Source: Candidatus Paceibacterota bacterium | GTDB taxonomy: Bacteria; Patescibacteriota; Minisyncoccia; Phycocordibacterales; WO2-35-19 | DNA length: 39,598 nucleotides | Reading direction: 5' to 3' | Assembly (NCBI GenBank): GCA_036517255.1 | Contig: DATDXE010000017.1 | Coordinates: 1-39,598 of the forward strand | Shown here: positions 16,338 through 24,562 of the stretch, one piece after another | How the letters are laid out: each line of letters opens with the position of its first letter | Position numbering within the stretch: position 1 is the stretch's first letter | Translations under genes and position numbers: made by a program | The notes under the pieces: model-generated | The model's database searches: none | What the model was told of the DNA's origin: nothing | The model's input: only the letters and a program-made list of their open reading frames with translations

Positions 16338-17138
16338 ATGACAACGACTAATACTCAGGTAGGGGCGGACCTCGAATACGCTCGTCGCAATATGTCCCGT
16401 GGTACCGATTTCATCGGGCCACTAGAGATTGAATCGGTATCTGATCTGAAGATGCTGGTACACAAAGTCCCTCCGATCTTTTCGGAGTCGGAAGTTCTTC
16501 GTACCCGTTCGCTGGGAGAGACTCTCATCTACCAGCCAGCTGGTATCACTATGCAGGGGATTCATGACATCTGGGGGAACAAGACCTCGGATGACCATCC
16601 CTTGCTCTACAAGGTCGATTGGTATTCCGGCGAAAAGTTCTATACCAAGGATACTCTCCGGTCCGGTTGGCGGTGCACCACTCTCGATGTGGTGCTTGGC
16701 ACTCGCGATGTCGACTACCTCCAGCAGACGGCAGTGCTTGTCGAATATGCCGAACAAAAGGTCTTTCCCGACCACATGCCAATTCCGACGAAGGAGGCGA
16801 TCAAGGAGTTTCGTTCTCGGCAACTGGACATGGAGAAGCTGCTCAGTAGAGACTGGCAAGAAGGGGCGCGACAACTGGCTCTTCTCACATTCAACCAGTT
16901 ACATCGTGAGACGCCGGCCGAAGCTCTGTGGCGGGTTGCCCTGCACCAGCGGGTGAATGGTATCCGTCTTTTGCCTGATGGCACATGGACATGGACCAAT
17001 GCACTGTCCTCGGATGGCTACCTGGTGAACCTCGGTGCTTTCGATTCTGACGGTGTGGGCGTCGGCGGCGACGACCCCGACCGCTCGAACTCCTACCTTG
17101 GTGTCTGTTTCTCCCGCAGCGGGTCCTTGGAATCCTGA
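16338..17138 (+). CDS. Unrecognised GC-rich orphan protein, strongly expressed
   Basis: I do not recognise this 266-residue protein. It has no signal peptide or membrane helix. It is mixed alpha/beta in look with many Trp, Asp and Arg. A central segment (WYSGEKFYTKDTLRSGWR) precedes an Arg/Glu-rich helical region (about 155-205). The C-terminus is Gly/Asp-rich (DGVGVGGDDPDRSNSY). Third codon positions are mostly G or C, unlike its AT-leaning neighbours. The expression cassette is exceptional: perfect promoter, about 76-nt leader with hairpin, strong Shine-Dalgarno and two GC-rich hairpins after the stop. A highly expressed lineage-specific protein or a transferred gene are both possible. Confidence 0.8.
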   Translation: MTTTNTQVGADLEYARRNMSRGTDFIGPLEIESVSDLKMLVHKVPPIFSESEVLRTRSLGETLIYQPAGITMQGIHDIWGNKTSDDHPLLYKVDWYSGEKFYTKDTLRSGWRCTTLDVVLGTRDVDYLQQTAVLVEYAEQKVFPDHMPIPTKEAIKEFRSRQLDMEKLLSRDWQEGARQLALLTFNQLHRETPAEALWRVALHQRVNGIRLLPDGTWTWTNALSSDGYLVNLGAFDSDGVGVGGDDPDRSNSYLGVCFSRSGSLES

Positions 17139-17212
17139 AATATGGATTCCTGACTGCCCCCGCCCGTTTAGGGCGGGGGCAAAGAGCGCGTCTTTACCGG
17201 CGGGCTCTTTTT
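17129..17212 (+). terminator. Terminator cluster after the orphan gene
   Basis: Three hairpins occur in series: GGAATCC/GGATTCC (17129-17150, with the stop codon in the loop), TGCCCCCGCCC/GGGCGGGGGCA (17155-17181, 11-bp stem, 5-nt loop), and AAAGAGC/GCTCTTT (17181-17210) with a T-run to 17212. The last is the likely Rho-independent site. Confidence 0.85.
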
Positions 17213-17354
17213 GTATCCGATTTATTTTTTTGAATTCTGATATAAAATAAGAGTGGCGGCAGTTTCAGCAATCTTTTAATTCGTATCTAGGGCTTTTAAA
17301 ACATTGTAATTCAAATGAGTTGAAAAAGCATATTTTTGCTATACTTAAGTCCTA

Positions 17355-18719
17355 ATGCAAACAGTAATCCTCAAAAGATTCTGGGTTTTTATTTTTTTGT
17401 TACTTTCTAGCTTCTATTTCCTACTTTCTACTCCAGCTAATGCCCAGCAGATGTCGGAGGCTGAAATACAGGCCCAGGAGGCTAAATGGAGAGTCGAGCT
17501 TGCGGAAACAGAGGCGGAAATTGCTAAATGGCAGGCAGAGCTGAATAAAACAAAGCAAGGCACAGCTTCACTTCAAGGGGAGTCGGCTAAGCTCCAGGCT
17601 AAAATAAACGAGGCCAAAGCTTTTATCAGACAAAGGCAAATACAAATAGAGCAACTTACTCGTGATATCGGGGAGAAAACTCGGGTTATCAGCGAACTGG
17701 AAGCAAAAATAAATCGAGGAAAAGAATCACTCGCTTCTATTATAAGAGCTACTAATGAAATTGATTCATATTCTCTGCCAGAAGTAATTTTGTCCAATGA
17801 AAATATTTCCGAATTTTTTACTGATGTTGATTCGTACAATACTATCAAGCTTTCTTTGAAAGAAGAGTTCGATGCGGTGAGGAATTTGCAAGATTTGACT
17901 GCGACCGAAAGGGAAGCTCTGGATGCAAAGCGAGATGCCGAGGCCGACAGGAAAGCGGCTATAGAAGTCGATAAAAAGAAAATTGAGCGCGATGAGGCTG
18001 AAAAGCAGCGCCTCATTACTATAAACAAAACTCAAGAAAAAACTTTCAATCAAATTATCGCTGAAAGGCAGGCCAAGGCGGCCCAAATACGAGCTGAGTT
18101 GTTCCGTTTGCGTGATTCTGACGGTATTTCTTTCGGTGATGCCTTGGTCTACGCCAATGAAGCTTCGAGGCTTACTGGTGTCCGTCCGGCGTTCCTCCTC
18201 GGTATTCTCCAGCAAGAAAGTAATATCGGCCAAAATGTCGGCTCATGCATCATCACTGATCTTGAAAGTGGGTCTACTCAAAGTGTCAATTCAGGTAAAA
18301 CATTTACAAATGGTATCCATCCTACTCGCGACTTGCCGACCCTGAAAGAAGTGCTCGAAGATCTTGGCCGGGACCCACTAATGACAAGAGTGTCGTGCCC
18401 GCTCTCCATAGGCTACGGTGGTGCCATGGGGCCGGCGCAATTCATCCCTTCCACTTGGAAAATGTATATAGAGAGATTGAAACAAATTCTAGGCACTCAT
18501 CCCGATCCGTGGAATCCACGCCATGCTTTTATAGCTTCTGCCTCACTCCTGTCTGATTTAGGGGCCTCAAAAGGAGGCCATACTGCTGAACATACGGCAG
18601 CGGCCAAATATTATGCCGGTGGCAACTGGAAATCTTCGGGCCAAGGCTATGCCAATAGCGTCATGAAGCATGCCCAAAACATCCAACTCACCATGATCGA
18701 TCCTTTGGAAGGGTTTTGA
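17355..18719 (+). CDS. Secreted coiled-coil peptidoglycan lytic transglycosylase
   Basis: This 454-residue protein has a signal peptide (hydrophobic 8-25, probable cleavage after ANA at 30) and a long EnvC-like coiled coil (about 33-250). A C-terminal goose-lysozyme/SLT-like domain carries the probable catalytic E288 in ILQQESN and the conserved GAMGPAQFIPSTW. It should act outside the membrane on peptidoglycan, with the coiled coil as a regulator as in EnvC/FtsX-type systems (inference). A TGC-extended TATACT (17340-17345) ends 9 nt before the ATG. The MltB-like, muramidase-type fold cannot be narrowed further from sequence. Confidence 0.88.
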   Translation: MQTVILKRFWVFIFLLLSSFYFLLSTPANAQQMSEAEIQAQEAKWRVELAETEAEIAKWQAELNKTKQGTASLQGESAKLQAKINEAKAFIRQRQIQIEQLTRDIGEKTRVISELEAKINRGKESLASIIRATNEIDSYSLPEVILSNENISEFFTDVDSYNTIKLSLKEEFDAVRNLQDLTATEREALDAKRDAEADRKAAIEVDKKKIERDEAEKQRLITINKTQEKTFNQIIAERQAKAAQIRAELFRLRDSDGISFGDALVYANEASRLTGVRPAFLLGILQQESNIGQNVGSCIITDLESGSTQSVNSGKTFTNGIHPTRDLPTLKEVLEDLGRDPLMTRVSCPLSIGYGGAMGPAQFIPSTWKMYIERLKQILGTHPDPWNPRHAFIASASLLSDLGASKGGHTAEHTAAAKYYAGGNWKSSGQGYANSVMKHAQNIQLTMIDPLEGF

Positions 18720-18744
18720 CTTTAGGGGCTTTGTAGATTATAAT
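18716..18744 (+). promoter_or_regulatory. Promoter of bL31, overlapping the previous stop
   Basis: TTGACT (18716-18721; the TGA is the stop codon of the transglycosylase), 17-bp spacer, TATAAT (18739-18744). The ATG follows 8 nt later, so the bL31 message should begin at or within 1-2 nt of its start codon. Confidence 0.85.
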
Positions 18745-18752
18745 GGGGAATA

Positions 18753-18986
18753 ATGAAAACTGATATTCATCCACAATACTATACGGATGCCAAAGTAACC
18801 TGTGTTTGTGGTAACAAATTTAGCGTGGGTTCAACTATGAAGGAAATCAATGTGGAAATTTGTTCTGCTTGTCACCCATTTTATACTGGCAATGAAAAAG
18901 TACTTGATACCGCAGGTAGAGTAGAAAAGTTTAGAGCTCGTAAAGCTCTCGCAACCAAACTTCCAAAAAAGGCTAAGAAGTCTTAA
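18753..18986 (+). CDS. rpmE: 50S ribosomal protein bL31, zinc-binding type
   Basis: This 77-residue protein has the family start [20 protein letters not shown] and the cysteine set C18, C20, C37, C40 (CVC ... [10 protein letters not shown]), consistent with the zinc-binding C+ form. The C-terminal tail is basic. It has its own near-consensus promoter and a leaderless start. The prfA ATG follows the stop with no gap, an rpmE-prfA order seen in many bacteria. Confidence 0.97.
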   Translation: MKTDIHPQYYTDAKVTCVCGNKFSVGSTMKEINVEICSACHPFYTGNEKVLDTAGRVEKFRARKALATKLPKKAKKS

Positions 18987-19922
18987 ATGGACATTTCAAA
19001 ATACAAGCAAAATCCGAAAACTGCCTATATCGCAGAATCTCTAGAACGGCTCTTGAAAGAAGAGGCGGATATTTCTACGCTCTCTCCTGAAATGGCCGAC
19101 TTGGCTAAGGAGGAGCTTGTCAAAATAGAGGACCAGAAGAAAAATATTATTGACCAGATGGAAGAGATTTTGAAAGAGGAAGAAAAAGAAGACGAATTTC
19201 CAAATGAAGTGGTGCTCGAAGTGCGGGCTGGAGTGGGAGGTGATGAAGCCGCTCTCTTCGCTCGCAATCTGGCTTACATGTACGAAAAATATGCCGAAAT
19301 AAGAGGCTGGTCGTGGAAATCTCTCGATGAATCGGAGAACCCACTTGGTGGTTTCAAGGAAGCCAGCTTCGAAATAAGAGGCAAAGACTGTTATAAAGAT
19401 TTAAGATTGGAAACCGGAGTGCATCGTATCCAACGTGTGCCTACTACAGAGAAGTCGGGTAGGGTGCACACCTCGACAGCGTCCATCGCTATTTTACCTA
19501 TGAGGAAAAAAACTAAGATAGATATTAATCCGATTGACTTGGAAGTGACTTTCTCTCGAGCTGGGGGTAAGGGGGGTCAGAACGTGAACAAAGTGGAAAC
19601 GGCCGTGCGTCTGACTCACAAGCCGACCGGTATTGTTGTTTCCTGTAGGGCGGAAAGAAGTCAAAATGCCAACAGGGAGAAGGCTCTCGAAGTCCTTTCT
19701 GCCAAGCTCGAAATTTTGAAGAGGGAAGAGGAGGATAAAAAGTACGCTCACGAGCGCAAAGCTCAGATAGGCAATGTCGATCGTTCTGAAAAAATAAGGA
19801 CATACAACACTCTTCAGGATAGGATTACCGACCACCGTATCAATAAGAGTTGGCATAATATTGAGGCTATTTTAAAGGGTAATATGCAGGCTATTATCGA
19901 TGATCTTGCGGAAGCCTCTTAA
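18987..19922 (+). CDS. prfA: Peptide chain release factor 1 (short form)
   Basis: This 311-residue protein terminates translation at UAA/UAG. The codon-reading PxT motif is RVPTTE (P152-T154) and the peptidyl-tRNA hydrolysis motif is GGQ at 196-198 ([17 protein letters not shown]). PxT rather than SPF makes it RF1 and not RF2. It is about 50 residues shorter than the usual 360, the loss being in the N-terminal domain. It directly follows bL31 and probably shares its transcript. Confidence 0.95.
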   Translation: MDISKYKQNPKTAYIAESLERLLKEEADISTLSPEMADLAKEELVKIEDQKKNIIDQMEEILKEEEKEDEFPNEVVLEVRAGVGGDEAALFARNLAYMYEKYAEIRGWSWKSLDESENPLGGFKEASFEIRGKDCYKDLRLETGVHRIQRVPTTEKSGRVHTSTASIAILPMRKKTKIDINPIDLEVTFSRAGGKGGQNVNKVETAVRLTHKPTGIVVSCRAERSQNANREKALEVLSAKLEILKREEEDKKYAHERKAQIGNVDRSEKIRTYNTLQDRITDHRINKSWHNIEAILKGNMQAIIDDLAEAS

Positions 19923-19944
19923 CTTTGCTAATCTTACTCTCGTT

Positions 19945-20643
19945 ATGTCAAAAATTGTAGATGCCACAAATACCCAGAGTAAGCTCATAAGCGACTTGTT
20001 TGAGGTCGGCGCGCATTTTGGTTTTGGTAAGAGCCGTAGGCACCCTTCGGTCAGTGATTTCATTTTTGGTTCTAAAAATAAGACTGATATTTTTGATCTA
20101 GAAAAAACATCTCAAACTCTCGAAAAAGCTATAGAGTTTGTGAAAAAATTGGCCTCGGGAAAAGGCACTCTTCTTTTTGTTGGTGGTAAGAGTGAGGCTA
20201 AGGAAGCTGTAAAAAAGGCGGCGGAGAGTTTAAATATGCCTTATGTTGCTGGCCGTTGGATCGGCGGTAGCCTTACTAATTTTACTGTTATTCGAAAGAG
20301 AGTCGATACTATGCTCGACCTCCTATCCCAGAAAGAGAAGGGAGAGCTTGCAAAATACACTAAAAAGGAACGTCTGATGATCGATCGCGATATCGAACGT
20401 TTAAATCATTTTTTTGTGGGCCTTGTCAATCTCACTTCTTTACCTAAGGCTATTTTTATCGTTGATCCTAGAAAGGAAGAAACAGCTTTAAGGGAAGCCG
20501 TCCAGCTCAAAATTCCAGTCATTGCTCTTTGTGGTTCTGATAACAAAATAAGTGGCATCGACTATCCTATTATTGGTAACGATTCAGCCAGAAAGAGCAT
20601 CGAATATTTTGTCGAAGCGATCAAGGAAGCTTATAAGGGATAA
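19945..20643 (+). CDS. rpsB: 30S ribosomal protein uS2
   Basis: This 232-residue protein has DLFEVGAHFGFGKSRRHPS at the N-terminus, the Rossmann-like core with GTLLFVGGKSEAKEAV, GRWIGGSLTNF and C-terminal FIVDPRKEETALREA ... IDYPIIGNDSA. The start is taken at 19945 rather than the upstream in-frame 19900 because the latter lies inside prfA and the family starts here. A TGC-extended TAATCT ends 10 nt before it. It is followed by EF-Ts 8 nt later, the classical rpsB-tsf order. Confidence 0.95.
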   Translation: MSKIVDATNTQSKLISDLFEVGAHFGFGKSRRHPSVSDFIFGSKNKTDIFDLEKTSQTLEKAIEFVKKLASGKGTLLFVGGKSEAKEAVKKAAESLNMPYVAGRWIGGSLTNFTVIRKRVDTMLDLLSQKEKGELAKYTKKERLMIDRDIERLNHFFVGLVNLTSLPKAIFIVDPRKEETALREAVQLKIPVIALCGSDNKISGIDYPIIGNDSARKSIEYFVEAIKEAYKG

Positions 20644-20651
20644 ATTTTAAA

Positions 20652-21248
20652 ATGGCGATTACAACCGAGCAAATAAAAGAGCTCCGCGAAGCAACTGGTG
20701 TTTCTGTCATGCAGTGCAAGAAGGCACTTGAAGAAGCGGGAGGTGATATGGAGAAGGCTAAAATCATTTTGCGTAAAATAAGTAAGCAAAGTGCAGAAAA
20801 AAAGGCAGATAGGAATTTAGGTTCTGGAGTCGTCGCCTCTTATATTCATGGTGAAGGTGGTATTGGCGCTATGGTGGAGCTCCTATGCGAGACCGATTTT
20901 GTGGCCCGCAATGATGAGTTTAAGGCCATTGCTCGTGATATAGCAATGCATGTTGCCGCACAAGCTCCTGAATATGTAAAAATCGAGGATGTGCCGGAGG
21001 AGGCTAAAACTAAAGCCAAAGAGCTTTTTGCTGAGGAAATCGAAAATAATAGTAAGGATAAGACTCCAGAAATGAAGGATAAAATAATCACAGGAAAGCT
21101 TGAAGCTTACTTAAAAGAAAAAGTTCTTCTAGAACAATCATTTATAAAAAATCAAGATGTTCTTATTAAAGACTTGGTAAGCGGTGCGGTTCAGAAATTT
21201 GGGGAAAAGACAGAGATTGGTAGAATCTCTCGATTCAGTGTAAAATAG
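20652..21248 (+). CDS. tsf: Elongation factor Ts
   Basis: This 198-residue protein is the guanine-nucleotide exchange factor for EF-Tu. A UBA-like N-terminal domain (IKELREATGVSVMQCKKALEEAGGD, about 8-32) precedes the core with the TDFVARND motif (81-88). The protein is short, with one main core subdomain as in Thermus-type EF-Ts (about 196 residues) rather than the 280-residue E. coli form. It is cotranscribed with rpsB. Confidence 0.96.
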   Translation: MAITTEQIKELREATGVSVMQCKKALEEAGGDMEKAKIILRKISKQSAEKKADRNLGSGVVASYIHGEGGIGAMVELLCETDFVARNDEFKAIARDIAMHVAAQAPEYVKIEDVPEEAKTKAKELFAEEIENNSKDKTPEMKDKIITGKLEAYLKEKVLLEQSFIKNQDVLIKDLVSGAVQKFGEKTEIGRISRFSVK

Positions 21249-21252
21249 TTTT

Positions 21253-21705
21253 GTGCTAGTCATATATTTTTTCATCCCAGCCTTTCTTGTGCTTGTTATC
21301 CTTTTTCTCTCAAAGCATAGGGAGATAAATGCAGGTACAAAAACATTTGTAGGTAATTTTTTATCTCGTTTTGATGTTTCTTCGGCTCGTATTATGAGCT
21401 TAATAAAGTATCGGATGTATCAGGTGGTGCAAACAGTAAGGTACCTACTTTTTGTTCATCTACCTGAAAAGAGTAAAGTAAAAATAAATAAAACTAAGGA
21501 AGCAGTCGAGGAAAGATATCGTAAACAGAAAGATGCGGTGATGGGTAAGAAAGAATTAAAACAAAACGGTTCCTCTTCGTTCTTTTTACACAAAATGAGT
21601 GAACATAAAAATAGCGCAGACTCGGAAGTAACCGAAGGTGGTGAAAGGGGTAGAATAGAGGATGAAAGTATAGGAAATTTGGAAGACAAAAACGAGAAGG
21701 ATTGA
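21253..21705 (+). CDS. Small single-pass membrane protein, unknown
   Basis: This 150-residue protein uses GTG as start, 6 nt after TAAAAT (21241-21246), matching the leaderless geometry of its neighbours. It has one N-terminal membrane helix (about 2-19), then a very basic cytoplasmic region (about 20-110) and an acidic, Ser/Glu/Asp-rich tail. No family is recognised. It lies between tsf and a tRNA gene. Confidence 0.6.
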   Translation: MLVIYFFIPAFLVLVILFLSKHREINAGTKTFVGNFLSRFDVSSARIMSLIKYRMYQVVQTVRYLLFVHLPEKSKVKINKTKEAVEERYRKQKDAVMGKKELKQNGSSSFFLHKMSEHKNSADSEVTEGGERGRIEDESIGNLEDKNEKD

Positions 21706-21729
21706 AAGATTTTTTAAATAAGATAGTAT
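21702..21729 (+). promoter_or_regulatory. Promoter of tRNA-Thr
   Basis: TTGAAA (21702-21707), 16-bp spacer, TAGTAT (21724-21729), ending 17 nt before the mature 5' end of the tRNA. Confidence 0.55.
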
Positions 21730-21746
21730 TCAAGATCGAAGAGTAT

Positions 21747-21822
21747 GCCGGCATAGCTCAGTTGGTAGAGCGCCACTTTTGTAAAGTGGATGTCCGGGGT
21801 TCGAACCCTCGTGCCGGCTCCA
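21747..21822 (+). tRNA. tRNA-Thr (anticodon UGU), CCA encoded
   Basis: A 76-nt cloverleaf. Acceptor arm GCCGGCA pairs with TGCCGGC. The D-arm has AGCTCAGTTGGTAGAGC. The anticodon stem CCACT/AGTGG encloses loop TTTGTAA with anticodon TGT at 21780-21782, reading ACA. The T-arm has GGTTCGAACCC. The discriminator is U and the CCA end is encoded (21820-21822). It ends 3 bp before the stop of the convergent gene. Confidence 0.96.
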
Positions 21823-21824
21823 GT

Positions 21825-22532
21825 TTATATTTCACTTGTGGTAGCTGAATTTTCCTTATTCTTTTGAGCTTTTTCTCTTTCAGAATCGATCTTTTTCAGC
21901 TCTGGAATAATTTCTTTTATTTCGTCGACAGATTTAAAGCCGGAGTAGGTTTTTTCTTCGATAATCATCGATGGAGTATTTGTTATGGAAAACATTGATA
22001 CCATAGTTTGCATGGCCGGAGTCTGTAGGCTACGGTCAAGCCAGTAGACTCTTATGTTTGGATAGAGCGAAGAAATTTTATCGAGGACTAGAGATTGTTT
22101 GCGGCAGTCAGAACAGTCCAAGTCGTGGAAATAAAGAATGGTAGACATTTTCTCTTTGCAACGGGTCGCTAATTCCCGCATGAGCAAATAATCTTTGATT
22201 TGTAAAAGAGAGTACTGTGTTTTGATGAGGACTACATTAGAATCGTCAGCCCCTAGTTGATTTTCCATATACTTCACTCTTTTTGCCATATCATTCAGTT
22301 CGAGGGTGAGCTCATTTTCAAGAGAAGTTTCAGAAATAGTATCCTCGCATGAAGCTATGCGGAGCAGGGAGAATTTTGTTTCTGTGGACAGAATATTAGT
22401 CGATATCTGCTGATAAATGTTTTCTAGCTGGTTAAGTTTCTTATCATTAATATAATCACTCACGAAGAAAGCTACGGCAAAAATACCGAGGGTTATAAAG
22501 AAAACCATTAAATATTTTTTCCAGTCAGTCAT
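21825..22532 (-). CDS. Membrane-anchored thioredoxin-fold protein
   Basis: This 235-residue protein has an N-terminal membrane helix (about 8-25), then a helical segment (about 30-125) and a thioredoxin-like domain. The redox pair is C140-S-D-C143 in FHDLDCSDC, and the cis-proline is in NTPSM (P187). The C-terminal tail is Lys/Glu-rich. It probably acts outside the membrane in disulfide chemistry, but no partner such as DsbD is nearby. It lies 11 bp after a glycosyltransferase and likely shares its transcript. Confidence 0.78.
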   Translation of the reverse strand: MTDWKKYLMVFFITLGIFAVAFFVSDYINDKKLNQLENIYQQISTNILSTETKFSLLRIASCEDTISETSLENELTLELNDMAKRVKYMENQLGADDSNVVLIKTQYSLLQIKDYLLMRELATRCKEKMSTILYFHDLDCSDCRKQSLVLDKISSLYPNIRVYWLDRSLQTPAMQTMVSMFSITNTPSMIIEEKTYSGFKSVDEIKEIIPELKKIDSEREKAQKNKENSATTSEI

Positions 22533-22543
22533 TTTATTTTATA

Positions 22544-23788
22544 TTAACGCCAAGACGGCATCTTTGATGTCAGTGTGTAGTAAACCGACTTCATTAGCCA
22601 AAGTGGCGGAAACAGAGAGTATATTAGGCAATACGAGACAAAAGATGAGAATGATACTTTGCTTTTGGAAAGGCGTATTCCAATAACAATAGAAAATATC
22701 ATAAATATATAAAGTACCGGTACCAAAAAGGCTATTGTTCGTGTGTCTATAAAAAATAGATCAAATTTTAAAAAATCAAGAATGTCGCTAGACCCAAAGC
22801 CGACAGCATTGATCTTGGCTATTTTAAACCAAGTAGATTTTACAAGGTAAATCCAACTCCAACAAAAAACATAAAAAACGGTGAAGTAGCTTATGATACC
22901 TATCGGCATAGAGAACAATCCAAAGTTGCCGAATTTTTTGTTGAAAAGAGCTCTTTTGTATTCTAGAACGTTGCCCAAGAAGCCTCTACTCCAACGTGTT
23001 CTCTGTTTAAACAACGATAACAATGTTGAAGGACCTTTTGTAAAAGCAAAAGCGGTATGACAGTGGTCCACCCTCATATTATTTGTCTGCATCCTGAAAG
23101 TCAATTCCAAATCCTCTAGATTATTTCCTTCTCTATACCCACCTACTTTTTTGACGGCTTCTGTACGAAAAACTGAAAAAGCTCCAGGGGCTACTAGTAC
23201 ACCACCTGAGAAACCAAGCATTTTTTTGACATAAGAATTCATTTGATACTCAACACTCTGGGCTTTTTGGACGATTGAAGATGGCTTGTTGATAAGAACC
23301 GAACCACCCACAGCCACAATTTCTGGGTCTGTAAAATATTTAATTATCTCAACCAAAGCTTTACTGTCTAAGGTCGTATCAGCATCAACAGAAGCCATAA
23401 GGTCAGTTTTGGAATGGTATAAGCCTAGATTGAGTGCCGAGTGTTTACCCCCATTTCTTTTTTTAAAAATTTTAATCCTCGATTCGTCTTTAAAACTTTG
23501 CATTACTTCCCATGTATTATCGGAGCTTCCATCGTCAATTATGATCATCTTCAATTTATCTTTTGGATATTCTAAGTTGTAAATTGAATCAATGGTGCCC
23601 CTTAGTGTTTTCTCCTCATTCCAACAAGGAACAAGAAAGGTAACACTCGGATACGAATCCAGTCCCATGTTGGTGGTTTTTTTAAAAAGAGTCTCTTTAT
23701 TTTTTAAAAAAGAAAATAGAAAAAATACCTGCACGTATAGAGCAAAGAAAATGATTATATATAGAATTGTCGTCCAAATATCCAGCAT
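22544..23788 (-). CDS. Membrane glycosyltransferase, family 2 (processive type)
   Basis: This 414-residue protein has one N-terminal membrane helix (about 5-27), a GT-A domain and two or three C-terminal membrane segments (about 285-400). Motifs in order are DDGSSDNT (D85-D86), the DxD SVDADTT (135-137), the base region NLEDLELT (E225-D226) and Q262-RTRW266. This D,D,D,QxxRW pattern is that of processive beta-glycan synthases such as cellulose, hyaluronan and poly-N-acetylglucosamine synthases. It may make a surface polysaccharide; the sugar is unknown. Confidence 0.9.
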   Translation of the reverse strand: MLDIWTTILYIIIFFALYVQVFFLFSFLKNKETLFKKTTNMGLDSYPSVTFLVPCWNEEKTLRGTIDSIYNLEYPKDKLKMIIIDDGSSDNTWEVMQSFKDESRIKIFKKRNGGKHSALNLGLYHSKTDLMASVDADTTLDSKALVEIIKYFTDPEIVAVGGSVLINKPSSIVQKAQSVEYQMNSYVKKMLGFSGGVLVAPGAFSVFRTEAVKKVGGYREGNNLEDLELTFRMQTNNMRVDHCHTAFAFTKGPSTLLSLFKQRTRWSRGFLGNVLEYKRALFNKKFGNFGLFSMPIGIISYFTVFYVFCWSWIYLVKSTWFKIAKINAVGFGSSDILDFLKFDLFFIDTRTIAFLVPVLYIFMIFSIVIGIRLSKSKVSFSSFVSYCLIYSLFPPLWLMKSVYYTLTSKMPSWR

Positions 23789-23936
23789 TAATATTTAATA
23801 TATAAACATAAAAAACACTAAAAAGCAATGATTTACACAATGTATTAACTCGCGAATACTATCACAAAACCCTTCGGGTTTCTATGAATTTTGAGGCTTA
23901 TTGTGACCGGCGCCGTTTTTTCGTTATCTTAATAGT

Positions 23937-23964
23937 TTGACATAGGATATACATTGGATATACT
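23937..23964 (+). promoter_or_regulatory. mazEF promoter with tandem operator-like repeat
   Basis: TTGACA (23937-23942), 16-bp spacer, TATACT (23959-23964); the mazE ATG follows 7 nt later. GGATATAC occurs twice (23946-23953 and 23957-23964), the second covering the -10, which is a plausible site for autorepression by MazE/MazEF. Confidence 0.7.
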
Positions 23965-23971
23965 TATTTAC

Positions 23972-24223
23972 ATGAGTACTAAATTATCAAAATGGGGCAA
24001 CAGTCTTGCTTTTAGAATTTCTTCGTCTGTAGTAAGCAAGCTCAATCTTTCTTTGGGAGATGTAATGATGTTAAATATTAAAGGTAATTCCATAGTCCTT
24101 TCACCTAAAGTTTCTCTAAAACATGCTACTAAACTAATACCAATGAAAGAATTGGTGAAAGGTTTCAAGGGAAAGAAACAAAAAGATTATTGGGGCTTGC
24201 CTATGGGTAAAGAAGTATGGTAG
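23972..24223 (+). CDS. mazE: MazE-type antitoxin (AbrB/SpoVT fold)
   Basis: This 83-residue protein has the N-terminal swapped-hairpin DNA-binding domain KLSKWGNSLAFRISSSVV (4-21), characteristic of MazE, and a basic C-terminal tail that would wrap the toxin. The start at 23972 rather than 23954 is chosen from the family start (MSTKLSKWGN) and from the leaderless spacing after TATACT. Its stop overlaps the toxin start by 7 nt, so translation is coupled. It neutralises MazF and probably represses the operon. Confidence 0.88.
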   Translation: MSTKLSKWGNSLAFRISSSVVSKLNLSLGDVMMLNIKGNSIVLSPKVSLKHATKLIPMKELVKGFKGKKQKDYWGLPMGKEVW

Positions 24224-24561
24224 TGAGAGAAAAATATATTCCAGATAGGGGAGATGTTGTTTGGCTTTCTTTTTCTCCCACCGAAGGTCACGAACAAAAA
24301 GGCCGAAGGCCTGGCTTGGTTTTGACTAGTAAAGAATTCAATCAAAAAGGAAGTTTGATGTTTGCTGTGCCCATATCTTCCAAGAAGAGAGGGTATGGCA
24401 CTGAAGTTTCTATAAATACAGGAAAAGTAAAAGGAGTGGCTCTCGTAAATCAACTCAAAGCTGTAGATTGGAAAGCCAGAAAAGTAGAATTTGTAAGTGT
24501 AGTCTCTAATGAAGAGATAGAAAGAGCACAATTGATAGCCACCTCAATAATTCAAGGATAA
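24217..24561 (+). CDS. mazF: MazF-type endoribonuclease toxin
   Basis: This 114-residue protein follows the E. coli MazF pattern nearly end to end: RGDVVWLSFSPTEGHEQKGR with RPGLVLT (catalytic Arg/Thr region), then VPISSKKRGYGTEV and GVALVNQLKAVDWKAR. All conserved residues appear intact, so an active sequence-specific mRNA interferase is expected. It converges with the PheRS-like gene, the stops being 1 bp apart. The cleavage sequence cannot be predicted. Confidence 0.93.
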   Translation: MVVREKYIPDRGDVVWLSFSPTEGHEQKGRRPGLVLTSKEFNQKGSLMFAVPISSKKRGYGTEVSINTGKVKGVALVNQLKAVDWKARKVEFVSVVSNEEIERAQLIATSIIQG

Positions 24562-24562
24562 G

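Noticed and set aside
21253-21705. Twin-arginine translocase TatA-like protein
   Set aside because: It has one N-terminal helix and a charged tail, but lacks the short amphipathic helix with FGxxxLP hinge of TatA.
23867-23881. Hairpin AAACCC-TTC-GGGTTT between the glycosyltransferase and mazE as a terminator
   Set aside because: The stem is only 6 bp without a T-run, and neither flanking gene ends there (they are divergent).
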